Below are positions 1 to 10,139 of a stretch of DNA of 14,926 nucleotides, piece after piece. The stretch's first letter is position 1. Each line of letters starts with the position of its first letter. The position numbers and the translations under genes were made by a program. The DNA comes from Physocladia obscura. Taxonomy: Eukaryota > Chytridiomycota > Chytridiomycetes > Chytridiales > Chytriomycetaceae. Where the stretch lies: assembly GCA_027596945.1 (NCBI GenBank), contig JADGJH010000730.1, positions 1 through 14,926 on the forward strand, read 5' to 3'. The notes beneath the pieces were generated by a model that saw only the letters and a program-made list of their open reading frames with translations, ran no database searches and was not told where the DNA came from.

Positions 1-56
1 AAAAAAAAAAAAAAAAAAAAAGGATTGAATGACGCAAAACAACACAACATTCGTAC
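1..56 (-). other. Intron start of TRAPPC8 ending in an edge poly(A)/poly(T) tract
   Basis: Positions 1-21 are an unbroken A run (T on the coding strand). Upstream on the minus strand the TRAPPC8 exon meets a GTACGA donor at 56-51. The tract is read as a pyrimidine-rich intron running off the window. A homopolymer exactly at the edge could also mark an assembly break. Confidence 0.55.
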
Positions 57-3000
57 CATAAATCGGTAGGTCAGTCTGCTCTACTCTTCCAAACTCAAAA
101 AATTGCGGGTGGCTTAATTTTACTTTCAAATCCTTGAGGCCGCGATGGCCTTTATTAGTAATTTCAAGTATTGCCCGCTCCACCTGTCCGTTCAGCAAAA
201 CACTTGGGAATGCATGAAAAACAATATCTAGGACAGGCATTGGGGATGTAACTGATAATTTTAGTGTGTTATCGACAGCGTAAACAGGTTGTTCGGAGCA
301 ACGCTGCTTCTGAGTGTCGTTGAGTCGACGTCCGCGTTTTGCAAAAGTTATAAAAATAGGAATTGTATCAGAAAGCGTCAGATTAATGCCATCAATAGCT
401 ATTTCTCCTTCGAATTTTGGAAAAACTGTCAATTGAATCTGATAAAATAATTTATTTAAGACAGGTTGAAATGAGAAAAAAAAAAAATTCAACAATAACG
501 TACTCGCCGAGTTTCATTTGCCTCTAACGTAAGTTTCGGTATATTTTCCAAATCAAAGAATTCATAACAATGCTTCAGCTCGCGTGAACTCTTGTGATCA
601 TCGCCAAGAGAAGGCTTTGCTTGAGAAGGATCAAATCGCGCAAACAACGAGATATCGTTAAATAAAAGCGGAATTTGCAATGGATTCTTGACTTCAAAGG
701 AAACAAAGACAGGCTCTGCGTTTTTACTAATTAATATGTGGATTCTTTACTTTTTATTACCTCCAACTGCACAAATAGTGTTGCCGCCATCTCTGACAGC
801 TTTCATTAATTTCACAGGCTTTCCATTTTTATTGAATCCGTTTTCAACAAGATCGTTCTCCATCTTATCCCACACAGCATCATTGACGGAGGTTTGGCCA
901 GCTTGTAATTTTTGTACCAATGAAACACTTACTGTTTGGTGCAAGAGAACAGGAAGTGGCGTTTGTGGCAAATTCTCGACTTTTTGAATTGACTCAAAGA
1001 AAGAAAAACAAAAAAGGATTAGACTTTTAATAAATCAAAGCGCAAAAAATTATCGAACAAAAACCTTATACACGTGCAAAAATTCCTTTAAATGCTCTGC
1101 TTGCCGTTCTGTAGACTGCCCAAGATTACTTTCTTCTAGCAATTTGATAAAAGTTTTATACGAGGTTATTGGATCGCCAAGATGGAACTGAAGTCGGCCC
1201 GTTGTGAAATTATTATGGTCTTCAATTAATGCCCATCCAGATGCTTCGTAAACTTTTTGAGCAGAAAGGTAGCATCGCAAAGCATGCTCACGCTGTGAAC
1301 AAACGATCAATTTTATTTTTTATTTTAGTGTATGATGTGATACCTGGCTGCATTTTGTAAACCGATCTCCCGCCATCACTAGAAAAAAAGCATACTTTCG
1401 CTTTGACCCAGTCTTCATATGGCAAAACGCTGATTGTTCCAATAAAATTGCACTACGCAAGTCAGAATCCTAAACAAACAATCCAGTCAGAGAGTAAGAA
1501 TAAAACTTAAAAAATTTGCAATGAATCACCTCTCCGACCATCCGCAGCAACAATCCTCCAGCCTCTTTCCAGCCGTCTTTTGATTTCAAGCATTCATAAA
1601 CTAACATTGTTGCTCGCGTAGCATAAATACTCATTCCAGAATCCAAGTAATTGGCAATTGCACTTTCAAGCAAACTTTCAACATTCCCGCGCAACCCACC
1701 CCCACCCGAAGACCCATCATTTCGTGTCATAAGCACACATAAAGCAAGCATTTCCTGAATACCAGCAAAATGCTTGATGGCGCGTTCATTTCCAGAGAAA
1801 TCTTTTTTGACACTGTCATATTGAGAGTATGCAAACTTATAATCTCGGAGCATAAAAGAATAGTCGGCTAGTTTGCGAAGAATTAGCTCAACTGAAGTAT
1901 GTGGGAATGGTATTGTTGATTCGGGTGATATGGAACCAGGCGATGTAGTGCCAGATTTGTTTTGCCCAGTTTGTGAGACAGCGGTTCCGAGAAATCTTCG
2001 ACCGGCAGTGAAAAGACGGCCTGTAAACCCACGCCTGGAACTTGCGACCTTGCAATTATTATTTTTTTAATTATTTATTTTTTTGAATTTGTAAAAATAA
2101 AAACCTGTTCGTTCCAATGTTGAACACTTCGTTCCATACTTGGCAACAATGACTGAACTACAAACTCTCTGACAAATATTTCGAGGCTTTTAACATCATT
2201 TTCACTCATGAGATTCCCGTAAATTATTTTCTCTTTGGCAATTTCTGTGGATACGTCTTGATTTGATTTACTATTTTCGATAGTGACAGATAAAACTGTC
2301 GAATTCAGTTCGATTTCGCTGTATGTGAGTGCACCAAGCGACTTTCTACTGACGCCTGCATTTGAGGGCGAAGTTTTCAGGGAAGTATTTAAATCATCGA
2401 TCTTTTCGTCGAGAAGCGGGGTCCATTCTGTCATAAAGCTGTCCCATACTTTTGATTCGTGATATTCAGGATCGTTGGGCCGCTTCGAATTCACGCGAAT
2501 CAACCGACAGCTAAGCCCAAACTGCTTTTTCATTTGAGTAAACAGAATGTCTGGGCTGTGTTCATCGATTGGAAATGAGATTTTTGATGCAAATAAATTA
2601 TTCACTACTCACTTGACGGAATTGTTTTCGTTTGCAATATCATGAAGTAGAACATAATATTTATGCGCTATTTGAGTATCCATGTATCCATTTCCAAATA
2701 TTGCCGGGAGCTTTTCGGGCGATGAAGGAGCCAGAGCTGATAACTGAGCGATTGGATCTGGGGCAGAGGTGGACGCAACCACTATGCACGCGACAGGATG
2801 GTTGAAAGTTTCGTGTTCAGATGCGCCATTATATTTGCAAACATAGTTTCTGTAAGTGTGGTACCACGGAGCATCGTTCAGGGGAATTGGATGGTGGGAA
2901 TTCGAAACTGAATCAATGAGCGCAGATTTGATAGCTGCGAGCGGAGGCCCGGCGAGTTGGTGTAGTGGAGCGAAGCGCAAAGAGAATCCTTCGTGGTTGG

Positions 3001-3253
3001 CTGCGTGGCCCTGGCTGTCGAGAATATTGACTGGATCCAAAAGCACAGTAAGCACACTGAGTTAGTATTCGTGGGTAGCGACATGGAACGTACCTTTGCC
3101 CTCGACACGCGTTCCGAACGGGCCGAGCAAATGCGCCACCGTCGGCAAGTTGTTTGCGTGTGCAATCGCCTCCGCCTCGACAGTAGCCGCCACGCCAACT
3201 AGCGGACTCAACGCCAAATGGACAAACCGACTTCCGTCTCCATCAACCAACAT
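57..3253 (-). CDS. TRAPPC8: TRAPPC8/Trs85, TRAPPIII complex subunit (partial, 3' end beyond window)
   Basis: TRAPPC8 (yeast Trs85) defines TRAPPIII, the Rab1/Ypt1 exchange complex of autophagy and early secretion. Exons read 3253-3094, 3030-2613, 2555-2105, 2048-1530, 1469-1344, 1292-1065, 992-761, 715-504 and 438-57. Phases match at every junction and give 909 residues; the human protein is about 1435, so the C-terminal third is missing. Family stretches: an N-terminal NNLPTVAHLLGPFG block, HPVACIVVAS (131-140), FVREFVVQSLLPSMER before the fourth exon, GRLFTAGRRFLG (353-364), RKYAFFLVMAGDRF (540-553), a C-terminal beta-rich segment with GEPVFVSFEVKNPL, and SPMPVLDIVFHAFP (847-860). The start is fixed by an in-frame TAA two codons upstream (3257-3259). 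The first intron (3093-3031) carries TACTAAC. The last visible exon probably stops at a GTACGA donor at position 56; the intron then runs into poly(T) at the edge. The 993 acceptor (GAG) is the least certain. No damage is seen. Confidence 0.95.
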
Positions 3254-3262
3254 TTTTTAGAA
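3254..3262. promoter_or_regulatory. Nine-base gap between divergent start codons (TRAPPC8 / LDAH)
   Basis: The TRAPPC8 ATG (3253-3251, minus) and the preferred LDAH ATG (3263, plus) are separated by nine bases. If LDAH instead starts at 3218, the two coding regions overlap by 36 bases. Either way, each gene's promoter and 5' UTR must lie within the other gene's first exon or intron. No TATA-like box could be picked out. The bidirectional promoter is inferred from geometry alone. Confidence 0.5.
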
Positions 3263-4496
3263 ATGGCAGATTCACAATCTGCAACAAGCACACCAGTTAC
3301 TGCCACCGCCAACGCACGTGCGAGACAAAAAGGGCGGATGGAACATTGGACGACGGCCGATGGCGGAATCACGCAAGTCTTTGCAGTTCGAAATCCAAGC
3401 GAGCCTGCAGACGGGAAACAACGTACAGTTGTTGTGGTGATCCCAGGTATCACATATTCCCTTTCTCGTATTTGTCAGTTACTTGACGAGCACTTTATTT
3501 CAAAGGAAACCCTGGTATTGCCGAGTTCTACGCCCCTTTTTGTGAAGCACTTTACAACAACGCAGCCCTTGAAGTTGACGTAATTTGCATCGCATATCCT
3601 GGCCACAGCCACACCGACCACATCAGCAGTACGGGGGCGGCAGGTGCGACTCATAGTATCGTGCAGTCTTGGAACAGTGTTCTTGGTCAAAGTACTGCAA
3701 GCAGCCACAAAGCTTCGAGCAATTACATTAAGACAAGCAATTCCCCGCTGTCACTCACTGATCAAATTGCCCATAAGGTTGCCATACTGGATCTGATTAT
3801 CTCATGCTATCCAACAGGAACTCGCTTCGCTCTCTGTGGTCACTCTATTGGAGGATATATGGGTAAGTTGCTACATAATTGTATTGTTCAATAACTATCC
3901 TACCGAAACAGCGCTCAATCTGCTGCGTATGCGACCGGACGTAAACATTGTGAAAGCAATTTTTTTGTTTCCAACGTTGAAATACATTGCTGACACAGCG
4001 AATGGCCGTGTAGTCAAAAATCTTGTCATGCCAGGTGTTCGCCATGCCATCGCGTTCTTGCTACTAGTTTTGAGACCTATTCTGACTGTAATTCCTGCAG
4101 TCTTCTACTCAATTGTCGCCCTTTTCACCGGAATGACAGGCGAGCATCTGAAAACTACTTGCGAAAAACTTTTGCATTCAAGTTCGGGGTTCGTTTTAAA
4201 AAAAAACTGAATTCCGTTTAATTACTTTTTCTTTTAGATTTCATGCGACTACTCTTGCTTATTACGAAATGCTGGAAGTAAAGGAGCTGGATACTGAGAC
4301 GATTGCAAAAAACCATGATAAACTCACATTTTACTATGGCCCTACTGATCGATGGGCAGACGCAAGTCACTACTATGACTTGAAATTGCGTTTTCCAGAT
4401 ATTCATGCATTTTTGTGTGATGATGGCATTACGCATGATTTTGTAATCAATTATTCAGAAACGATGGCACGGAAAGTTGTGCAATGGATATATTAA
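3263..4496 (+). CDS. LDAH: LDAH-family lipid-droplet-associated serine hydrolase
   Basis: LDAH is an alpha/beta-hydrolase of the lipid-droplet surface, linked to neutral lipid or sterol-ester turnover. Exons are 3263-3446, 3506-3862, 3912-4188 and 4238-4496, all in phase, giving 358 residues (human LDAH 325). Visible marks: IPGNPG at 60-65 (split by the first intron), AYPGHSHTD (oxyanion region), nucleophile motif GHSIGGY with Ser175, family stretch IFLFPTLKYIA, Asp310 in GPTDRW and His339 in GITHDF, which together give a full Ser-Asp-His triad. Residues 226-252 are strongly hydrophobic with prolines at 236 and 242, consistent with a hairpin used for droplet association. ATG 3263 has G at -3 and +4; an in-frame ATG at 3218 would add 15 residues and overlap TRAPPC8, with a TAG stop at 3200 closing the frame above it. 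The last donor, GTTCGT (4189), is non-consensus but keeps frame. No damage is seen. Substrate is not readable from sequence. Confidence 0.95.
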
Positions 4497-4537
4497 GATA
4501 TTTAGCCAAACGTTAGTACTGCGAGAAGAAACTTAAA

Positions 4538-4543
4538 AATAAA
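4538..4543 (+). terminator. Putative LDAH polyadenylation signal (AATAAA)
   Basis: A perfect AATAAA lies 41 nt after the LDAH stop codon, still in DNA that contains CpGs (4511, 4522, 4611) and before the CpG-free block starts. A six-base motif in AT-rich DNA can arise by chance; its position is what makes it credible. Confidence 0.5.
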
Positions 4544-4844
4544 ACTGGATCAACTGCTTCTCCCTTATTATATACCAAACACCTTTTGAGCATCCACCTG
4601 ATCTTGTTGTCGGGGTGTTCAAATTTCAAAAAAGCAACCATTCAGTCTGTTTTTTTTTTTGAACAATAGGTCTGTGAACCCATTGACAGCCTGCCACCAA
4701 TGCTACACAATTATCCAAAACCTGTCAAGAAAAGTAATGGCAACAACAAGAAAACCAAAGGGATGTCTTGTCTATGAATTTTCACATACCACCTGCTCAA
4801 TAATCAATTTTTATTTAAATTTTTTTTGAATGAACATTTGATAC

Positions 4845-5390
4845 CTGCAATCAAAGTCTGTAAAACTTTTTGTAGCACCAATAAACTTCTCCTTGCAGAG
4901 TTGGCCAACACCAAAACTTACCTTGTGCTATCAATAAAACCAATACAACCAGGTATTGAATACTTTTCTTGCATCATCAGCCCATGCAATTTTCTTTGAT
5001 TTATGTTTGGCCACATGACAAATTTTTCCCTTAAATTATGGATGGCTGTAATCACCCATTTGTAAAACAATCCCACTGTTTCAACACCAATACCCATATT
5101 TTGTCAAACAGTTTCAAATGTTCCAAACTTTTCCAATCTCTCTAATGTGACCAAAAGCTGAATCCAAACTGGATGCTTTGGATTGCACAATTGATTTGCA
5201 AATACAAGATCAGCTGACACTAACTCCAACAGCTGCTTTGTCCATTCAAGTCCTTTGCCTAAAGTTTAAATCTCAAAATTGCAGTACAAAGCTCTTGTTT
5301 TGGGCATATTTATCCTTGCAGTCAACATCCTATAACTTTTAATGGTCTCAACTAATTCAATGAGATCTATTAATTTATTCCTTGTTGTAA
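4845..5390 (-). pseudogene. PIF/Harbinger-like (DDE_4) transposase fragment, degraded
   Basis: Minus-strand translation gives a nearly continuous transposase N-terminal half: MLTARINMPKTRALYCNF, then QLLVTLERLEKFGTFETV, a TGA, QNMGIGVETVGLFYKWVI, and PGCIGFIDST. The last motif holds the first catalytic Asp, where the family has FIDGT. In the next frame it continues as LQGEVYWCYKKFY and ends near 4845. These match PIF/Harbinger DDE_4 transposases in order and spacing. Damage: TGA at 5106-5104 where the family has Arg (CGA-to-TGA fits CpG decay), a stop near 5267, a frameshift next to the first catalytic Asp, a second TGA in the last block, and no second Asp or Glu region downstream. Terminal inverted repeats were not found. 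Confidence 0.6.
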
Positions 5391-6655
5391 GTATTTTGGT
5401 AGTTCTTAAAATTTGCATTACTCTGTGGTGGAGTACATGAGATCAAACCCAAAATACACCCTAATATCATTTTATTCCAATACACATAAAGAAATGATAA
5501 GTTTATTCTCCAGACATAATAACATAACTTTCACATTTTTGGTTTATTATTTACAAATAAACACAAACTAATGATAAATTTATAAAGTCATTATCTAAAT
5601 TATTTCATTTACAAAGAATGAAGAAATGACAATAGTATTTTGTTTCTTGTATGCCCTAAACATGCAAAAACAATAAATCAACTTACAGAACTGCTTAGGC
5701 CATAACTCCATCAGTGGGGAACAAATCAAAGCAATACAATAGTATTGTTTAGCAAATTATGTATAATAGTCAATAATGTTGTAATTGTATCTGTAATCTT
5801 ATGTCTGTCTTGTAATTAAAAGAAAGGAAAACATAATTCTTTACTTGTTACAAATCACAATGCATTTGATTGTCCTGACACAACAAAGCAACTTTGAAGA
5901 ATAATGATTATTACAACCAGTTAACAATAAAAGTAATCACTACATTTATTGGAAGTTTCTCTTTCAAATATGATTCAGAGCCTAGATTAGATACATTCTA
6001 TGCAAGAATATGGCTTGTGTAGTAGATCAGAAAGCTCTTGGCATTTGCATGCCATTAAGCCAAAAGGTAAACCTGAACAGTTTAGAAATCAGAACATGTT
6101 TGTTTTGTGATTGTGGTTAATTATCAAACAAATATTAAAGAAGACAAATAGAGGAGATATAATAGATATGTGCTGGACACAAACAAACTAAGATTGGGTG
6201 AATTTACTTGTGTCAAGGCCAAGACTAACAAGGAAAGATCCCAACATTGTGTGAAAGTTTTAGGCAACATATTGAAAAACTAAAGACAATGGCAAGTCAA
6301 TAAAATAAACAACTGAATATAATAAATAACAATTATGCAATGTGTCACCAACTCACCAACAGTACCTGACCAACTGTGATAACACTCATAATTATTAACA
6401 AATTTCATAGTCTTAATAATTTTTCCCAAATAATTTTTTTTATGACACAAAAATATGTGTCATGAATTTGTCATTATGAAGACAAATTCAGAAACAAAGG
6501 AGTTCAAATCAAAATAAATTAATTTGAAAATGAATCTAAAATGGAATGTATTTACAGTATTTCAAATCCAATAATTTAAAAAGGGTTGATTTCTTTTCTA
6601 TGAAATATAATCTTACAATAAAACACAAATTCTACCTTTAAAACCTAATCTACTA
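5391..6655. other. AT-rich, CpG-free stretch with no recognisable gene
   Basis: About 1.27 kb with no CpG in any line and no open frame of note on either strand. I could not read transposase motifs here. It includes two adjacent perfect hairpins at 6442-6489, listed separately. It is probably decayed non-coding or unrecognisable element DNA. Confidence 0.5.
6442..6489. repeat. Two back-to-back perfect inverted repeats (hairpins)
   Basis: First hairpin: atgacaca (6442-6449), a 6-base loop, and tgtgtcat (6456-6463). The second begins at the very next base: gaatttgtc (6464-6472), an 8-base loop, and gacaaattc (6481-6489). Both stems are perfect, and there is no gap between the two units. They may be the subterminal part of a small inverted-repeat transposon, but no matching copy was found elsewhere in the window. 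Confidence 0.6.
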
Positions 6656-6840
6656 TTAAGCTTTGAAAGCTCCCCCTCCATGTGAAAAACCAACAGTAGT
6701 GCTGTTGCTACTTTCACTATCTTCAGAATTCCTGCATGCCATCACCAAGGATCAGGTCCATCCATTAATCTTTCTCTGCTTCTGAAACTTCTTGTTGAAG
6801 CAAATTTTCCAGTTGTTTGAGAAGTATAGAACAGATACGG
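6656..6840 (-). pseudogene. Orphan C-terminal tail of a degraded transposase-like protein
   Basis: On the minus strand one frame reads LLKQLENLLQQEVSEAEKD, a stop, then WMDLILGDGMQ. It shifts to a second frame reading NSEDSESSNSTTVGF and SHGGGAFKA, and ends at TAA 6658-6656. The acidic, Ser-rich, Gly-rich ending resembles the disordered tails of eukaryotic transposases (a weak resemblance). Nothing upstream in this direction, apart from low-complexity AT DNA, could be joined to it, so the parent family is unknown. Confidence 0.3.
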
Positions 6841-7079
6841 AGAGTTTGTATGTACAGTGCTCTTTATTACTTGCTTTCAAATAAAAAAAAACAAATATAT
6901 TTTATTATTATTTAACTTTGAGTGTCTTTTTTGTATCAATAACAAGAAAAAGCATGTTTTTTTGGTCGAAAAATGCATGCATTTTTTTTGTCTAATTTCT
7001 TAACTTTGAGTATCTTTATTGATTTCTGTTTAGCAAAAATGCTGGAGAAAACAAGAAAACAAAAAAAAAAAAGTTTATT
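6841..7079. repeat. Low-complexity AT tract with an imperfect direct repeat and a palindrome
   Basis: The segment is dominated by A/T runs. A 20-base unit beginning ttaactttgag recurs at 6912-6931 and 7000-7019 with two mismatches. Between the copies lies an 18-base perfect palindrome (6969-6986) centred on atgcatgcat. It sits near three of the only eight CpGs in the block (6838, 6967, 7191). It separates the orphan tail from the plus-strand DDE_1-like copy and could include element ends. No coding content is seen. Confidence 0.4.
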
Positions 7080-8130
7080 TGATTTATTTCAATTTACAAA
7101 AGTCCAATCCAGCCAATATTTTGCATACAGATTACAAAGCAGCCAAATACTCCCAGTGTGCAAAACCAGCCAAATCCTGCTCAAATAAGACGAGTTTTTC
7201 AAGAAATAAACAGCCTGATCAACCAAGGATCTTCTGTCAACAAGACTGCAGAGAAAGTAGTGAAATCTGAGGGTATGTCCAAAGAGGCTGAAAGGTCAGC
7301 CTATAGGCTACTTGTATGCCTCAAGGCTCATTAGAGATACTGAGGAAGAAACTTTGATTGACTTTTTGGAGGCCATATCATTATGCCATCAGTTGATGAC
7401 CCATGCAAATTTTATTGATTTAGTCATTAGATTGAACAAGCAAAGAGAGCCTACCTCAGAATGGATGGTATGAACATTTCAAAGATTAGATTCAGCTCAG
7501 AAGCACAAAAGTGATCTCAGTAACACATGCAAATCCAATGAATCTGGCTGAGTTTGAGGCATGGGTTGAAAGGTTTGATTGTAGGCTCACCAAGAAGGGC
7601 TATAGTTGCTAGTGTATTGTTAACTTCAAAATGACAACTCACAATCAAAAGCACTGCAATACAGCACCTGAATGAGTGCATCAGACCCAGAGGCAGGCAA
7701 ACTAGCTTTATTATGTGTGTAACTCCAAGTAGCAAGCACATTATTGATATGATTGTTCTTCCAACAAAATTTGGAAATCTCCAATTAGATGAGAATCAGT
7801 CAACTTTGGACAATGAAGGCACAACTCCAGTAATATTTACCTTCAGTGAAACTGGATATTTAACTGAAGAGTGTGGATTCCTGTTCTGAGGACCTTTTGG
7901 ATTCTTTTTCAAATGTTTCACTCCCAATACAATCCACTTCTTTCAGCCATTGCATTGTTATATTTGCAGTTTTGAAAAACAAAATCTGCAAGCTTTTTGC
8001 AAGAAATACAGCTTTGCATGCAATAACTTGGGCAACTTTGACCAGGAGCTGATCCTATTGTGCTAGAAGCAAAAAAAATGAAGGAGATTATTTAGATGAC
8101 TTCCTGTGAAACAGAGATTTTTCCAAACAC
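7080..8130 (+). pseudogene. pogo/Tigger-like (DDE_1-type) transposase relic, copy A
   Basis: The best readable part is an N-terminal DNA-binding-like region: NSLINQGSSVNKTAEKVV, EAERSAYRLLVCLKAH, then after a frameshift DTEEETLIDFLEA, NFIDLVIRLNK and EPTSEWM. This resembles the helix-turn-helix region of Tc5/pogo-type transposases. Further on, NLAEFEAWVERFDCRLTKKG and CIVNF fit the run-up to the first catalytic Asp (family form vNYDET), and TPVIFTFSETGYLTEEC fits the strand after it. Reading needs several frame changes, and the catalytic Asp cannot be shown. A TGA at 7673 sits where an Arg after APE is expected. The N-terminal part matches the minus-strand copy at 11413-11690. Family assignment is moderate; the link between the two copies is stronger. 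Confidence 0.5.
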
Positions 8131-8797
8131 AAAAATTTTAATCTCCAAAACAAAACTTAATGCTGCTTGACCAGAATTCATTTCATCAACTGTAACTTCA
8201 GACCTTTGAATCTATAGAAGTGGTGGCAGGCCCATTAAAAGTCTCTGCAAAGCCTGAAGCAATTGTGAGAAATGAAAAAGAAACCTGTTTTATTTATATA
8301 CCATTCCAAAAACCATTTTTTGGTCACAGGATTGGGATGTGTGCTCCATCAATACCCATTACAAAATTTTTACAGCCAGTGATAGCAATTTTCATTTGAT
8401 CCCAATATCACCTTTGTCTGGTAATCTATTTGAACAGATCATTAATAAAGGATTTAATGCCAAAACCTTACCATATATCAACACCATCCAAAAATCATTG
8501 CATTTGTGTGCCATAAGTACCATATGCTAAAATAGGTAGAATCTACACATTTAATTGTTAAATAGCTCTTGATTGCTTTTTTATATTTTTATGCAGGTCT
8601 GATTGCCACTAACTTCACAAAAACAACATTATAATTGCTGTATTGAACCTCTCATAGGTAGATTCAATAATCTATATTTTACAATATTTTACATTTTTTG
8701 TTGCTTGCTCTTGATAATCCACAACCATATTCAATTCAAATCTATCACCAGTGCCATTAAATGAATATTCAACAAAGAAAGACTTGATTTACATTAC
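8131..8797. other. CpG-free stretch with no recognisable gene
   Basis: Only short frames appear, including 63 codons at 8339-8530 on the plus strand with no motif I recognise. A minus-strand reading near 8200 contains EVTVDEMNSGQAALSFVLE, which looks protein-like but matches no family I can name. It is probably more decayed element DNA. Confidence 0.45.
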
Positions 8798-9016
8798 TTG
8801 ATTTATAATACACATCTCTTACCACATATAATTCAACACAGACATGTGATTGTTGATGGAAGCTTGTACTTTTGGGGAGCAAAATCAACTGACAAGCTCA
8901 ATATCAAGACATGGATTCATTTTTTGGCTTTCAGAAAGAAGGATCCAAGAAGAGTTAGATCAAACCATAGAATTGTCTGCTCAAAAGAACTCTGTATAAT
9001 CTTTGATAAAATATAG
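8798..9016 (+). pseudogene. Unrecognised protein-like ORF remnant (72 codons)
   Basis: This is a short open frame with a composition unlike random AT-rich DNA: VDGSLYFWGAKSTD, IKTWIHFLAFRKKDPRR and NHRIVCSKELCIIFDK. The KDP followed by IVCSKE is faintly reminiscent of a THAP zinc finger, which some DNA transposons carry. However, the first Cys pair is not intact and the spacing after KDP is too short. It lies inside the CpG-depleted block, so a transposon origin is likely. The function is unknown. Confidence 0.25.
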
Positions 9017-9479
9017 GAGCAAGCTTTTAGCAATTAAAATAGGTTTCTGGCCAATTTTGCAAGGGAATCTGTATCAAATTTGGCATTGTTGGTAGAGACT
9101 GCAGACTTTATTTTTCAATTCAATGAAAAGGCATATGTTTTCCAAATGCTTCAAATTAAAAGATGGAAATCTCAGACAATGTTTCAAAATAAAAATTATA
9201 TGCAAAATAGGGATTTTGTCTATTGAAACTCACCAAAATAACTTAATGCTCTTACACTTTCTACAACCATTGGATTCATTCAGAATCTAATATATTTAAA
9301 AGGAATAAAGCTTTTTGCTGTGTATTTTGTGTGTCACTGATCAAATCATGTGGCAATTCTAGTGAATTACTCACATTCTCATCCAACTACATTATTTAGG
9401 TCTCTGGTTACAGTTGGTAGTGAAATAACACAAGCACTTATCTTTGTCATTCATGAATAGGTGCTCTGCATACACCAAG
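9017..9479. other. CpG-free stretch with no recognisable gene
   Basis: No convincing frame was found on either strand. It lies just downstream (in the minus direction) of the DDE_1-like LPPNKTH block of copy B, so it may hold that element's C-terminal part and end in unreadable form. Confidence 0.4.
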
Positions 9480-10139
9480 TTATTCCAACTTGTATGCATG
9501 CTCCAACAGAAGGTGGGTTTTATTTGGTGGCAGAAAGAAGCTGTCAATTCCAGCTTCAAAACACACTGTGAAAATTTCTACTGTTTTTTGAACCCTGAAA
9601 TTGTTACACAACAGAACTGGCATGAGCCCCTCATTTAATTTGGACCATATTGACTTCAGCTCCACCAAAACAGGTTTCCACTGCATTTGTACAAAAATAA
9701 GATCAAAGTAATGTCATCATTGTTGTGCTCTTGGATTTGCAGTCCAAGGTTTCCATATTTTAATGATATAACAAAAACATTCATTACTTGGTCTGCACTA
9801 GCTAATACAAATGGAATGAAACTAGCACATTGTAATCAACAATTTTGTGAAACAAAACTCCACAATAAGACATTTGGATTCCTCTGATGCTTTTAACAAA
9901 TTCAAAGACCTCTACAAATGATGACAGCTGCTGAATAATTATATTTTCTTCAACATTTATGATAATTGCAGATTTTTTTGATGGGGTTGCAGCATTTTTG
10001 AAATTTTTGCGTTTTTTTGTAAATCCACCACTCATAAGTTGCACACCAAGAGCACACTCAACAGGAGGAGCATTCTCAGATTCTTTAACTGTATGCTTTT
10101 TAAAATAAAGGAATAATAAAAATAGCAACCAACCAAGTT

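Noticed and set aside
1..21. Poly(A) tail of an inserted retrogene.
   Set aside because: It follows a TRAPPC8 exon and plausible splice donor with introns intact, so an intronic poly(T) or a contig edge explains it better.
1873..2070. Plus-strand ORF of 65 codons.
   Set aside because: It is antisense to the TRAPPC8 exon containing GRLFTAGRRFLG and has no features of its own.
3208..3453. Minus-strand ORF of 81 codons upstream of TRAPPC8.
   Set aside because: It is in a different frame from TRAPPC8 and antisense to LDAH exon 1; TRAPPC8's own frame is closed by a TAA just above its ATG.
7840..7885. Possible CCHC zinc knuckle of a retrotransposon gag (FSETGYLTEEC).
   Set aside because: The first two Cys and the His are absent, and the same residues fit a strand of the DDE_1-like fold already supported by upstream motifs.
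8850..9010. THAP zinc finger.
   Set aside because: Only KDP and IVCSKE resemble THAP; the leading Cys pair is not intact and spacing between KDP and the late Cys is too short.
9444..9638. Plus-strand ORF with VGFIWWQKEAVNSSFKTHC, resembling the end of a gypsy reverse transcriptase (F.W....AF..LK).
   Set aside because: It lies antisense to the better DDE_1-type motif FFLPPNKTH on the minus strand, and no RT core (YxDD) was found upstream.
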